A DNA stretch of 64,000 bases. Source: Tessaracoccus timonensis (GTDB taxonomy: Bacteria; Actinomycetota; Actinomycetes; Propionibacteriales; Propionibacteriaceae). A model generated the notes under the pieces. The model saw only the letters and a program-made list of their open reading frames with translations. It ran no database searches and was not told the DNA's origin. The number at the start of each line of letters is the position of its first letter. Position 1 is the stretch's first letter. Below are positions 35,375 to 44,187 of this stretch, piece by piece. Where the stretch lies: positions 124,001 to 188,000 of the forward strand of contig NZ_LT996886.1 of the NCBI RefSeq assembly GCF_900343145.1, in the 5' to 3' direction. Position numbers and translations under genes: made by a program.

Positions 35375-36286
35375 CTACTTGATGCCTGCCTTCTGCAGGA
35401 ACTCCTCCATCCGCTGCATGGCAGCCTGGTCGACGTCGATGTGTGGCGCGTCCGCGTCTCCCTTCCAGAGTTCTGCGGTGGCTGCGAGCACCCGCTCGGC
35501 GCTCGCACGCTGCTCGGCCTCCTGCAGCGCGGGCACTTCCTTCGCCGTGGCATCGATCGCGGCCTTCGGGTCGTCGACGATGCGCCGCTCTGCCGCGAGC
35601 ATCCCATCGACGATGGCCTGCACGCACGGCTCCTTCGCGCGCTCCTTCGTCGTGATGAGGCTGGGGCCAACGAGTACGGGTTTGGGCGCGATGGGCAGCG
35701 AGGCCACTTCGATCCCCTGCTGTTCGAACTGCACGAGCTCGTTGTTCCTGAATCCGACGATGGCATCCACCTTGCCCGTCGAGAGTGCCGCCACCGACGT
35801 GAACCCGATTTCCACGAGCTTCACGTCCTGCTCCGTGAGTCCGGCGGTATCCAGCGCGGCGAGCGCGGCGTAGTAGCTGGAGCCGAAGCGACCGGGGATG
35901 CCCAGGGATTTCCCGCGCAGATCCTCCAGCGACGACGCTTCTCCCGCGATCATGATCTCGGCCGGGTAGCGCTGGTAGGCGGTGGCGACCACCTCGAGGT
36001 CGCCGGCGACGACGGCCTCGTCGGCTGAGGCGAACACGATGTCTTCGCGCCCCAACTTCACCGCCTCAAACAGTCCCTCCTGTTCACCGTGGTGGCGCAG
36101 CGTCACGTCGAGGTTGTCGAACAGGCGCTCCTGCACGCCCAGGTAGAACGGGCAGAACTGCACGTTCGGAATGTAGGTGAGCCCGACGGTGATCGCCTCG
36201 CGCTCGGCTGGCTGCTGCGACGGGCTACACGCGGCGAGTGCAGCCAGGCTCGCGCCGGTGATGAAGATGCGGCGGTTGATGGTCAT
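35375..36286 (-). CDS. ribY: ABC transporter substrate-binding lipoprotein, NMT1/ThiY-like, probable riboflavin binder
   Basis: 303 aa from the ATG at 36286; a longer frame upstream is the overlapping permease region. Lipoprotein signal ends in LAALAAC (Cys20). The NMT1/THI5-like fold starts with ITVGLTYIPNVQF. ThiY-like proteins bind thiamine precursors, but this operon is preceded by an FMN riboswitch, the context described for the riboflavin transporter RibXY. Gene coupled to the permease by a 4-bp overlap. The symbol is inferred from context. Confidence 0.72.
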   Translation of the reverse strand: MTINRRIFITGASLAALAACSPSQQPAEREAITVGLTYIPNVQFCPFYLGVQERLFDNLDVTLRHHGEQEGLFEAVKLGREDIVFASADEAVVAGDLEVVATAYQRYPAEIMIAGEASSLEDLRGKSLGIPGRFGSSYYAALAALDTAGLTEQDVKLVEIGFTSVAALSTGKVDAIVGFRNNELVQFEQQGIEVASLPIAPKPVLVGPSLITTKERAKEPCVQAIVDGMLAAERRIVDDPKAAIDATAKEVPALQEAEQRASAERVLAATAELWKGDADAPHIDVDQAAMQRMEEFLQKAGIK

Positions 36287-37092
36287 GTGTCCTCTCCTTG
36301 GACGCGGTTGGTGGCGGCTCGCTCGCACAGCGCGACGAGCCAGTAGAGCACCATGGCCACCGCTGAAATCCACACGATCACGGTGAACACCCCGACGGTG
36401 TCGGAGGCCTGCCGAGACAGCGTGAGCAGGGTGCCGAGCCCCGTGCCGCCCATGACGAATTCGCCGACGACGGCGCCCGTCATGCCCAGCACGGATCCGG
36501 CGCGGATGCCCGCCAACACGGAGGGCGCGGCCATGGGGATCTCGACGACGATGAGGCGCTGCCAGGGGGAGGCGCCGTCGAGCACGGCCTGTTCGAGGAC
36601 GCGCATGTCGAGATTCCGGAACCCGACGATGGTGGTGGTCACCATCGGGAAGAACGCGACGATCGCGCACAAACACGCGATCGGCACGGTGCCGTATCCG
36701 AGCCAGAGGACGAGGAGAGGGGCGATAGCGACGAGCGGCACGGTCTGTGACAGCGCCACCCACGGCTCAAACACCGACGCCAACCGGCGCGAGTGCGTGA
36801 CGAGGATGCCGATCGTCACCGACGCGATGACGGCGATACCGACCCCAAGCAGGGCCGGGCCCACCGTCGGCCACAAGTATTGGGAGGCGACGCCGTTCAC
36901 GGCCTGCTGCCCGACGCGGGTGGCCACGTCAATGGGGCTCGGCAGGAGCAGCGTCGGAACGAAGAGGCTCACTACCCACCAACAGGCGACGAAGACGACC
37001 GCCGAGATTGTGGGCACGACGATGCGTTCGGTACTGGTTCGGGGGCGCGAACGCGCGGGGAAGGCGGTCCAGAACCGCGATCTCGCTGCCAT
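36283..37092 (-). CDS. ribX: ABC transporter permease, probable riboflavin uptake
   Basis: 269 aa from the ATG at 37092 with a GAAGGG-type site. Six membrane segments. The permease loop with FRNLDMRVLEQAVLDGAS, then PSVLAGIRAGSV, contacts the ATPase and is of the SsuC/TauC/ThiX type. Operon with the binding protein and FMN riboswitch; no ATPase gene is adjacent, so the ATPase must be encoded elsewhere or shared. Symbol inferred from riboswitch context. Confidence 0.72.
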   Translation of the reverse strand: MAARSRFWTAFPARSRPRTSTERIVVPTISAVVFVACWWVVSLFVPTLLLPSPIDVATRVGQQAVNGVASQYLWPTVGPALLGVGIAVIASVTIGILVTHSRRLASVFEPWVALSQTVPLVAIAPLLVLWLGYGTVPIACLCAIVAFFPMVTTTIVGFRNLDMRVLEQAVLDGASPWQRLIVVEIPMAAPSVLAGIRAGSVLGMTGAVVGEFVMGGTGLGTLLTLSRQASDTVGVFTVIVWISAVAMVLYWLVALCERAATNRVQGEDT

Positions 37093-37162
37093 CCGGTGTC
37101 CCTTCTTCCAATACCGGGGCAGCAAGCGGGCACGCGCGATGTAGGGCGCGAGCCGTTCGCAT

Positions 37163-37281
37163 TCCTCCCATCCAGACTCTGACTGTCGGCCTCGGAGTTT
37201 CACCGAGTCAACCTGTTGCTGCGTAAGGCAGCGCGAGGGTCGCGGGCTGTCACCGCCGGTTCGGACTTTCACCGACCCCGG
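37163..37281 (-). promoter_or_regulatory. FMN riboswitch (RFN element)
   Basis: On the minus strand the conserved blocks are GGTCGGTGAAAGTCC, CGGCGGTGACAGCCCGCGA, GGTTGACTCGGTGAAACTCCGAGG and GACAGTCAGAGTCTGGATGGGA; the last two are only summarised where longer than a core. Order and spacing fit the six-helix FMN aptamer. It ends about 70 nt before the permease start, so control may be at translation or by early termination. Confidence 0.93.
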
Positions 37282-37322
37282 AATACGTGCCGCTCACTGT
37301 ACCCCACCGCACCTCGGCATCG

Positions 37323-40220
37323 TCACTCGCCCCAGAAGTAGCGCTCGACGACGGCCGCCGCTCGGCGCGCGTGTCGTCGGGTGATCTCGACGAGCTCACT
37401 CGCCGGCCCGTCGATGCCTAGCAGCGTGTTGATGGCCGCGAGGTCTCTGAGGTCGGTGGGGAGCGCGTCGGCGGCGCGGCCACGCACGAGCATCACCGCG
37501 TCGCGAACGCTGCTGGCGTGTCGCCACGCCTCCTGCAGCGCGTCCGCGTCGGGGGCCGCGATGAGCCCGAGCGAGCGGGCGGCGTCGAGGGCTGCGAGCG
37601 TCGACGTGGTCTGCAACTCGGGGTTCGCATGGCCGTGCTGAAGCTGCAGCAACTGCACGGTCCATTCGATGTCGGCCAACCCGCCCGGGCCGAACTTGAG
37701 GTGGCGGTCGCGATCGATACCGCGCGGAATGCGCTCGCGCTCCATGCGCGATTTCAGTCGACGGATCTCTGTCACCTCCGACGGCGCGAGCCCCTCGGTC
37801 GGGTACCGGTAGGGGTCTGCGTCGTGCAGCAACTGCGCGACAAGCGCGGCATCACCGGCGCCGTGTCGGGCGCGAAGAAGCATCTGCCGTTCCCACGTCG
37901 CGGCCCATCGCTCGTAGTAGGTGCGGTATGAGGCCAGGGTGCGCACCTGCGGGCCGCTCTTCCCGCCGGGCCGGAGGTCGGAATCCAGGGTCAGCCCGTG
38001 GTCTGGGCCGGGGCGCCCCAGGATCTCGGCGGCACGTCGGACGAGTTTCGTCGCCGCTTCCAGTCCGGCGGCGTCGGTGTCGTCGGGTACCACGAACATC
38101 GCGTCGAGGTCTGACGAGTAGCTCATCTCCGAGCCGCCCCAACGCCCGAGCGCGACGACGCCAAGCTCCGGCGCGGCGTGCACGCGGCGGGCGATATCCA
38201 GCGCAGCCTCGAGCGTCGCGTCCGCCAGCGACGACAGCGCCTGGCCGCATTGGGCGACGTCGACGCGGCCCAGCACGTCGGTGATGGCGATACGGGCGAG
38301 CTCGGAACGCCGCAGCGCGCGCATGGACGCGACGGCGCGATCGGCGTCGTCGTGGCGGGCGGCGGGGTTCTTGAAGGCGGCGACGAGCTCGTCGCGCGGG
38401 CGGGGCTGGAGGTCGTCGTCGGAGGCCAGCAGCCGCACGGATTGCGGCACCCGCTGGAGCAGCGCGACGGCGAACCGGCTGGTGGAGGCAACCGTCGCGA
38501 ACCGCCTGGCCATGTAGCCCTCGTCGCGCAGTGCCCGCAGGTACCAGCTCTCCTCCCCCAGCGCTTCCGAGAGCTGCCGAAACGACAGCAGCCCGAAGTC
38601 GGGGTTCGGTCCGTCGGCGATCCATTCGAGCATGGCCGGCATGAGGTGCCGACGGATCTCCGCCGCCCGCGAGGTCCCCGTCGTGAGCGCCTCGATGTGC
38701 GTGAGTGCGGCTCGCGGGTCGAGGAATCCAAGCGCCTTCGCGCGCGCTCGGGCGGCGTCTTGACTGAGCAGGGCACCCGACGGTGATTGCGCCACCACGT
38801 CGAGCAGCGGCGAAAAGAAGATGCGCTGACGCAGACGCCGCACATCACGTCGGGTGGTTCTCCACTGTTCCCACACATCCGGTATCCGCGCGGTGCGTGA
38901 GAGCTCCGCGAGCTGGTGCTCGTCGTCGGGAACGAGGTGGGTGCGCCGCAATCGGGCGAGTTGGATGCGGTGCTCGATCACGCGCTGGATGCGGTAGTCC
39001 TGCGCGAGCTTGGCGCCGTCGTCGCGCCCGATGTAGCCGTAAGCGACGAGCGCTTCGAGGCCGTCGAGCGTGCCTCGGCAGCGGATGCGTTCGTCGGAGG
39101 TGCCGTGGACGAGCTGCAGGAGCTGCACGGAGAACTCGGTGTCGCGCAGGCCGCCGCTGGCGAGTTTGATGTCGCGGTCGGCCTGCGACTTCGGGATAAG
39201 TGAGATGACCCGCTCGCGCATGGCGCTCATCTCGGGGAGGAAACCGTCGGTGTGAGCGACCTGCCACACCCGAGGCGCAAGCATGTCGACGAACGCCTGC
39301 CCGAGTTGCAGGTCGCCGGCGGCAGGGCGGGCCTTCAGCATGGCCTGGAACTCCCAGGGCTTCGCCCAGCGTTCGTAGTAGCGGCGGCATGATTCGAGCG
39401 TGCGCACCAGCGGCCCGGCTTTGCCTTCCGGGCGCAGCGCGGCGTCGACAGTCCAGATGGTGCCGGCTCTGGTGTGGGCGGCGCAGATGCGCGCTTGGGC
39501 CGCTGCGATGCGCGTGGCGACGGCGAGGGCGTGGTCGGTGGGCACGTCGTCGCGGGCAGGTTCGGCGACGTAGAGCACGTCCACATCGGAGAGGTAGTTG
39601 AGTTCCTGGGCGCCCGTTTTGCCGAGCGCGATCACCGCGAGTTTCGCGTCGGCCCACTGCGGTACTTCGGCGCGCGCGAGGGCGAGCGAGGTGTCGAGCA
39701 CGGCGTCGGCCACGTGCGCGAGCTCCCTGGTGATGTCGGCGAGGAGCGTCGTCGGATCCTCTGCCTCGAGGTCCCGTGCGGCGATGAGCGTGAGCGCGGC
39801 TCGGTTCGCCAGGCGCAGCTCGTCCGCGGCGCCGGCGCAGACCCCGTCGACGATGGGCAGGCGCTCCGCGAAAAAGCGGCGCCAATCGTCGGCGCTGCGC
39901 GGGCGAGGTGGGTCACGTAGGAGATCCAGCAGGTGTTCTTCGCGCCCGAGCGCCGTGGCCAGCACCGACGATGCACCCGCGACGAGGAGCACGCGTCGCG
40001 CCCAATCCGCGTCGCCCAGCAACTCGCGATGCCGCCCGGCCTGCACGATGGCGTCGAGGGTATGGAGGGCGCCGAAGCGATCCCCTGCCGGGGCGAACCA
40101 GTCGAGATCCACCTTGGCTCGAACATCGTCCGGCCAGGATTGCCAGATACGCGCGGCCGAGGTGGGTTGGGCGAATCCTCGCCGCGCAAAATCAGCTTGG
40201 GGTGAGTGGAGCCGCGCCAT
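37323..40220 (-). CDS. glnE: Bifunctional glutamine synthetase adenylyltransferase/adenylyl-removing enzyme
   Basis: 965 aa, normal length. Two nucleotidyltransferase domains are visible: ELNYLSDVDVLYV (removing domain, about residues 225-240) and SEMSYSSDLDAMFV (adenylating domain, about 700-715), with helical linkers including the PII-type regulatory region. It adds or removes AMP on GlnA Tyr402 according to nitrogen status. Flanked by the FMN riboswitch and a sterol-carrier-type gene. It is followed by glnA2 at 40.7-42.0 kb, but the type I glnA is 22 kb away. Confidence 0.96.
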   Translation of the reverse strand: MARLHSPQADFARRGFAQPTSAARIWQSWPDDVRAKVDLDWFAPAGDRFGALHTLDAIVQAGRHRELLGDADWARRVLLVAGASSVLATALGREEHLLDLLRDPPRPRSADDWRRFFAERLPIVDGVCAGAADELRLANRAALTLIAARDLEAEDPTTLLADITRELAHVADAVLDTSLALARAEVPQWADAKLAVIALGKTGAQELNYLSDVDVLYVAEPARDDVPTDHALAVATRIAAAQARICAAHTRAGTIWTVDAALRPEGKAGPLVRTLESCRRYYERWAKPWEFQAMLKARPAAGDLQLGQAFVDMLAPRVWQVAHTDGFLPEMSAMRERVISLIPKSQADRDIKLASGGLRDTEFSVQLLQLVHGTSDERIRCRGTLDGLEALVAYGYIGRDDGAKLAQDYRIQRVIEHRIQLARLRRTHLVPDDEHQLAELSRTARIPDVWEQWRTTRRDVRRLRQRIFFSPLLDVVAQSPSGALLSQDAARARAKALGFLDPRAALTHIEALTTGTSRAAEIRRHLMPAMLEWIADGPNPDFGLLSFRQLSEALGEESWYLRALRDEGYMARRFATVASTSRFAVALLQRVPQSVRLLASDDDLQPRPRDELVAAFKNPAARHDDADRAVASMRALRRSELARIAITDVLGRVDVAQCGQALSSLADATLEAALDIARRVHAAPELGVVALGRWGGSEMSYSSDLDAMFVVPDDTDAAGLEAATKLVRRAAEILGRPGPDHGLTLDSDLRPGGKSGPQVRTLASYRTYYERWAATWERQMLLRARHGAGDAALVAQLLHDADPYRYPTEGLAPSEVTEIRRLKSRMERERIPRGIDRDRHLKFGPGGLADIEWTVQLLQLQHGHANPELQTTSTLAALDAARSLGLIAAPDADALQEAWRHASSVRDAVMLVRGRAADALPTDLRDLAAINTLLGIDGPASELVEITRRHARRAAAVVERYFWGE

Positions 40221-40279
40221 GGAAGGAGTCTACGGCCCTCGACGCGTCGGCTACAGGCGTGCCCGGCTAGGCTCGACGC

Positions 40280-40699
40280 ATGTTTCGCCCCACCGATGCC
40301 ATCACGCAAGCACTCCGCCCGCTCGTGGATGAGCGCGATCTCGATGCGGAATTGTCGGCGAAGCGCCCCGATCTCACGCAGCTGCTGCTGCGGGCGGCGT
40401 CGGAACATGAGCAGCTGCCGCGCCCCCTCATCGCAGCGGCTACGCGCGCGGCGTGCGGGCTGCTGGGTGAGCGCTTCGGCGGCCACGCCATCGAGTTGCG
40501 CGTGCCGCCATTTGCGGCGGTGCAGTTGAGCTTTGGGTCCGGCCCGCGGCACACGCGCGGCACCCCGCCCAACGTCGTCGAGATTGAGCCGACGGTGTTC
40601 CTCGCCCTCGTCACGGGGCGCGTGGCCTATGCGGACGCTTCGGTTCGGGCGTCGGGCGCCCACGCGCACGAGGTGGCGCAGGCATTTCCGCTCACATGA
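40280..40699 (+). CDS. Sterol carrier family protein
   Basis: 139 aa. C-terminal TPPNVVEIEPTVFLALVTGR resembles the SCP2-type/MDMPI C-terminal pocket found in this small actinobacterial protein that accompanies glnE and glnA2. No catalytic residues; possible lipid or hydrophobic ligand binding. Its 3' end overlaps the convergent glnA2 by 8 bp. Confidence 0.7.
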   Translation: MFRPTDAITQALRPLVDERDLDAELSAKRPDLTQLLLRAASEHEQLPRPLIAAATRAACGLLGERFGGHAIELRVPPFAAVQLSFGSGPRHTRGTPPNVVEIEPTVFLALVTGRVAYADASVRASGAHAHEVAQAFPLT

Positions 40700-42020
40700 C
40701 GGCGATGTTCTGGTCGATCTCCCATTGCGAGGTCTGGCGGCGGTAGTCCTCGAACTCCTCGTGCTTGTTGCGCAGGAAATGTTCGAAGACGTGCTCGCCG
40801 AGCGTGTCCGCGACGAGTTCCGAGCCCTCCATCACCCGCAGCGCACCGTCGAGATTGCGGGGCAGCTCGTCGATGCCCAGCGCCTGGCGTTCGCGACGAG
40901 ACAGCGTCCACACCGCCTCTTCCGCCTCAGCCGGCAGGGGGTATTCGCCCTCGATACCCTGCAGCCCTGCGCGAAGCAGGAGGGCGTACGCGAGGTACGG
41001 ATTCGCGGCGGAATCGATCGCCCGATACTCCACGCGCGCACTCGACGCCTTGCCGGGCGTCCATTGCGGAACGCGCACGAGGGCGGACCGGTTGGCTCTC
41101 CCCCAGCACACGTAGCTCGGGGCCTCGTCGCCTGCGGCGAGGCGCTTGTAGGAGTTGACCCATTGGTTCGTCACCGCAGTAATCTCGGGAGCGTGCCGCA
41201 GCAGCCCCGCAATGAAGTGCCGTCCCACCTTCGACAGCTGGTATTCGTCGGCGGCGTCAAAGAACGCGTTCGTGTCGCCCTCGAACAGCGACAGGTGCGA
41301 GTGCATGCCCGAGCCTGGATACTGCGTGAACGGCTTCGGCATGAACGTGGCATGCAGACCGCGAGAGGCTGCGGCCTCGCGCACCGCCACCCGGAACGAC
41401 ATGATGTTGTCCGCCATCGTGAGCGCGTCGGCGTGACGCAGGTCGATCTCGTGCTGTCCGGGGGCGCCTTCGTGGTGGCTGAACTCGACGGAGATGCCCA
41501 TGTCCTCGAGGCCAAGAATGGCCTCGCGTCGCACGTCGTTGGCTCTGCTCAGGGTGGTGTGGTCGAAGTATCCGCCGTTGTCGAAGGGCACTGGCGGGTT
41601 GAGCTGGCTCAGCACGAAGAACTCAATCTCGGGGTGCACCTGCAGGCTGAACCCGGCGTCGGCGGCTTTGTCGACGGCGCGTTTCAGTACGTAGCGGGGG
41701 TCGGCGAAGCTCGGGGACCCATCACGGAGCCGCACATCACAGAACATGCGTGCCGTGACAAGGCCGGATTCGGTCATCCACGGCAGCACTTGGAACGTAG
41801 AGGGGTCCGGGTGGGCCACCATGTCGGCCTCGAACACGCGGGCAAAACCCTCGATGGCCGAGCCGTCGAAGCCGACGCCTTCCGCGAGCGCCACCTCAAC
41901 CTCACCCGGCCCGATAGCCACGGATTTCAGGTTGCCCAGCACGTCGGTGAACCACAGCAGGATGAATCGAACCTGATGCTCTTCGATGAGTCGAAATACG
42001 GTTTCGGCCTGAGTGTCCAT
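40692..42020 (-). CDS. glnA2: Glutamine synthetase-like protein GlnA2
   Basis: 442 aa from the ATG at 42020 (MDTQAETVFRLIEE). It has the N-terminal DVLGNLKSVAI and the metal/ATP motifs VHPEIEFFVL and GSGMHSHLSLFEGD. Where GlnA has NLYELP, this protein reads WTLSRRERQALGIDELP, without the adenylylation tyrosine. Alternative roles of GlnA2-type proteins include gamma-glutamylpolyamine synthesis. It is therefore not expected to be a GlnE substrate. Confidence 0.92.
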   Translation of the reverse strand: MDTQAETVFRLIEEHQVRFILLWFTDVLGNLKSVAIGPGEVEVALAEGVGFDGSAIEGFARVFEADMVAHPDPSTFQVLPWMTESGLVTARMFCDVRLRDGSPSFADPRYVLKRAVDKAADAGFSLQVHPEIEFFVLSQLNPPVPFDNGGYFDHTTLSRANDVRREAILGLEDMGISVEFSHHEGAPGQHEIDLRHADALTMADNIMSFRVAVREAAASRGLHATFMPKPFTQYPGSGMHSHLSLFEGDTNAFFDAADEYQLSKVGRHFIAGLLRHAPEITAVTNQWVNSYKRLAAGDEAPSYVCWGRANRSALVRVPQWTPGKASSARVEYRAIDSAANPYLAYALLLRAGLQGIEGEYPLPAEAEEAVWTLSRRERQALGIDELPRNLDGALRVMEGSELVADTLGEHVFEHFLRNKHEEFEDYRRQTSQWEIDQNIAVM

Positions 42021-42094
42021 GGGCCCAAGTGTGCCGTACGGCGCACCGTCGCGGCGCTCACACCACGGTTTGTTGGACAACTACACTGCGGGGT

Positions 42095-42922
42095 ATGAGT
42101 CAGCCCGGCTGGTACCCCAACCCGGAAGGCCGCGGTACGCCGCGGTACTGGGATGGTGCCCAATGGCACGACGAGAAACCCCAGAAGTCGTCGCCTGCGG
42201 GCTGGATCGTCGGCGGCCTGCTGCTCATCGCGACGGTGATCGTCGTTCTGGTATTGCAACCTTCGAGCATCATGAAACCTCTCGCTGCGCCGCCAGAAGA
42301 TTCCCGCTCCGATCGTCCGAGCGTGAAGCCGTGGGATGAGCGCACGCGAGAACCCGACGAACCCGCGCCCACCGAGGACGGCGGCGCCAAACCTGAGGAC
42401 TGCCCCACCGTCGGTTACCCGACGAGTGAAGTGGACGCGAATGGGCTGTTGCATGGCGGCGGGCTCACCGTCGTGGCTCCGAGCGCCGACGGTTGGAGCA
42501 ACGAGCCCACATATATGCCGTGGATGGCGGAGCAAAACTCGGTGACACGGCAAATCGTGCCGGGCTGGGTGGCGTCGATGGACATCGGTACCGTGCGTGC
42601 CGAGGACGGGTTCCGCAACCCGAAGCAGGCTGCGGCGGCGATGGTGTCGTGCATGGCGTCGTCGTGGATGTACGACGGCTTCACTGGTCGCGAAGACCTG
42701 GTCAATGAACAGGTGGAGATTTCCGGGGTCACAGGTTGGCATATTCAGACGAACATCTATGTGGACAGGGAGGACGGCATCGAAGGCGACCTACTGGATG
42801 TGTACGTCTTCGATCTCGGGCGCGACGGTGAGCTCAGCGTCGTGGCGGGCTGCGCCACCATCGACGATGCCTCCTCCATCGAGGAGGTTCGCCAGTCGCT
42901 CGACAGCATCGCCGTCGAGTGA
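42095..42922 (+). CDS. DUF2510 domain membrane-anchored protein
   Basis: 275 aa from the ATG at 42095. N-terminal DUF2510 motif GWYPNPEGRGTPRYWDGAQW, then one membrane helix (about 36-55), a Pro/Glu-rich linker and an extracytoplasmic domain. Two Cys residues (PEDCPTVG, VSCMAS) and a third in VAGCAT could form disulfides. Function unknown. TACACT lies 7 bp before the ATG, suggesting a leaderless transcript. Confidence 0.8.
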   Translation: MSQPGWYPNPEGRGTPRYWDGAQWHDEKPQKSSPAGWIVGGLLLIATVIVVLVLQPSSIMKPLAAPPEDSRSDRPSVKPWDERTREPDEPAPTEDGGAKPEDCPTVGYPTSEVDANGLLHGGGLTVVAPSADGWSNEPTYMPWMAEQNSVTRQIVPGWVASMDIGTVRAEDGFRNPKQAAAAMVSCMASSWMYDGFTGREDLVNEQVEISGVTGWHIQTNIYVDREDGIEGDLLDVYVFDLGRDGELSVVAGCATIDDASSIEEVRQSLDSIAVE

Positions 42923-42953
42923 ACCCGCCCGAGACAAGCGCTAGGGTGAAACT

Positions 42954-43799
42954 GTGAGCATCATTACCCCGCATACCGTCTCCCCCGTCCGCCCAGTTCC
43001 CGCGTCGATTGCCCGGCCGGAGTACGTCGGGAAGGAAGGGCCGACCCCCTACACCGGGTCGCATGTGCAGTCCGACGACGTGATCGAGCGCATGCGGGTG
43101 GCGGGCAAGATTGCCCACGACGCGATGCACGAGGCCGGCAAGGCCGTCGCGCCCGGCGTTACGACAGATGAGCTCGACCGCATCGCGCACGAGTACATGC
43201 TCGACCACCACGCCTACCCGTCGTCGTTGGGGTACCGCGGCTTCCCGAAATCGATCTGTACGTCGGTGAACGAGGTCATTTGCCACGGCATTCCGGATAG
43301 CCGCCCGCTCGAAGACGGCGACATCGTGAAGATCGACTGCACCGCGTTCTACGACGGCGTCCACGGCGACAACTGCTACACCTTCCTGTGTGGCGACGTG
43401 TCCGAAGAGCACAAGCTGCTCGTCGAGCGCACGCAGGAGGCGCTCAACCGCGGCATTAAAGCAGTGAAGCCCGGGCGGCCGATGTCCGTGATCGGGCGGG
43501 TGATCGAGAGCTATGCCAAGCGCTTCGGGTACGGGGTGGTGCGTGACTACACCGGCCACGGCGTGCACACGCAGTTCCATTCCGGGCTCGTGGTGCTGCA
43601 CTACGACGAGCCACGTCTCGACACACGCATGGAGCCGGGCATGACCTTCACCATCGAGCCGATGCTCACGCTCGGCAACTACGAGTCGGAGGTCTGGGAC
43701 GACGACTGGACCGTCACCACACTCGACAAGTCGTGGTGCGCCCAGTTCGAGCAAACCCTCGTCGTCACCGACGACGGAGCCGAGATCCTCACCGCCTGA
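42954..43799 (+). CDS. map: Methionine aminopeptidase, type I
   Basis: 281 aa from a GTG. It removes N-terminal Met from nascent proteins. Metal ligands are in [33 protein letters not shown] and FEQTLVV. An N-terminal extension of about 35 aa containing Pro-rich [12 protein letters not shown] is typical of the actinobacterial MapA long form. 31 bp downstream of the DUF2510 gene. Confidence 0.95.
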   Translation: MSIITPHTVSPVRPVPASIARPEYVGKEGPTPYTGSHVQSDDVIERMRVAGKIAHDAMHEAGKAVAPGVTTDELDRIAHEYMLDHHAYPSSLGYRGFPKSICTSVNEVICHGIPDSRPLEDGDIVKIDCTAFYDGVHGDNCYTFLCGDVSEEHKLLVERTQEALNRGIKAVKPGRPMSVIGRVIESYAKRFGYGVVRDYTGHGVHTQFHSGLVVLHYDEPRLDTRMEPGMTFTIEPMLTLGNYESEVWDDDWTVTTLDKSWCAQFEQTLVVTDDGAEILTA

Positions 43800-43830
43800 G
43801 CTGCTCCCGACTGTTTCCCCGCCCCAAACA

Positions 43831-43913
43831 AAACTGCAAAACTCGACAACAGCTGGATGCCTCACGCTCACCTGAGCGGGGACAATTCCGTCTGATGGCG
43901 AGTTTTGCAGTTT
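43831..43913. repeat. Dispersed palindrome, family B, copy 1
   Basis: Outer arms AAACTGCAAAACTCG and CGAGTTTTGCAGTTT are exact complements, 53 bp apart, with CACGCTCACC inside. The second copy is at 54466-54546. Both lie in intergenic DNA. The sequence in the middle differs, but the arms are the same. Confidence 0.88.
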
Positions 43914-43917
43914 CTTC

Positions 43918-44150
43918 ATCCGATGATTGAGCCGCGGGCGCAGCGCGCGAGTCGAAATCATCTGCCAGATGTGGCTTCGATACGCGCCTACGGCGCTACT
44001 CAACCACCGGTGCCGAGGCGACTGCCCCCCCCCCCGACCGTCGAGTAGGGCCGCAGGCCCGTATCGAGACGCAGCAACGAGTTTCGACACGCCGCATCCG
44101 ATGCTTGATCCGCTGCCCAAGGCAGCGGGTCGAAATCATCTTGAGCGCCA
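43918..44150. repeat. Family C dispersed repeats with poly-C tract
   Basis: At least four units of TTGAGTAG / CTACTCAACC plus CGTATCGA / TCGATACG sit in both orientations around GAAATCATC sequences. A run of 11 Cs lies at 44025-44035 between two units. No gene is seen. Confidence 0.8.
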
Positions 44151-44187
44151 AAAGCTCTGCAGATTACAAGGTCCCCCGACTACCAGC

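Noticed and set aside
36347-36763. N-terminal extension of the riboflavin-binding protein candidate
   Set aside because: Overlaps the permease gene in another frame; the lipoprotein signal at the ATG 36286 defines the start.
40533-42098. 521-aa plus-strand frame opposite glnA2
   Set aside because: Antisense shadow; glnA2 motifs are unambiguous on the minus strand.
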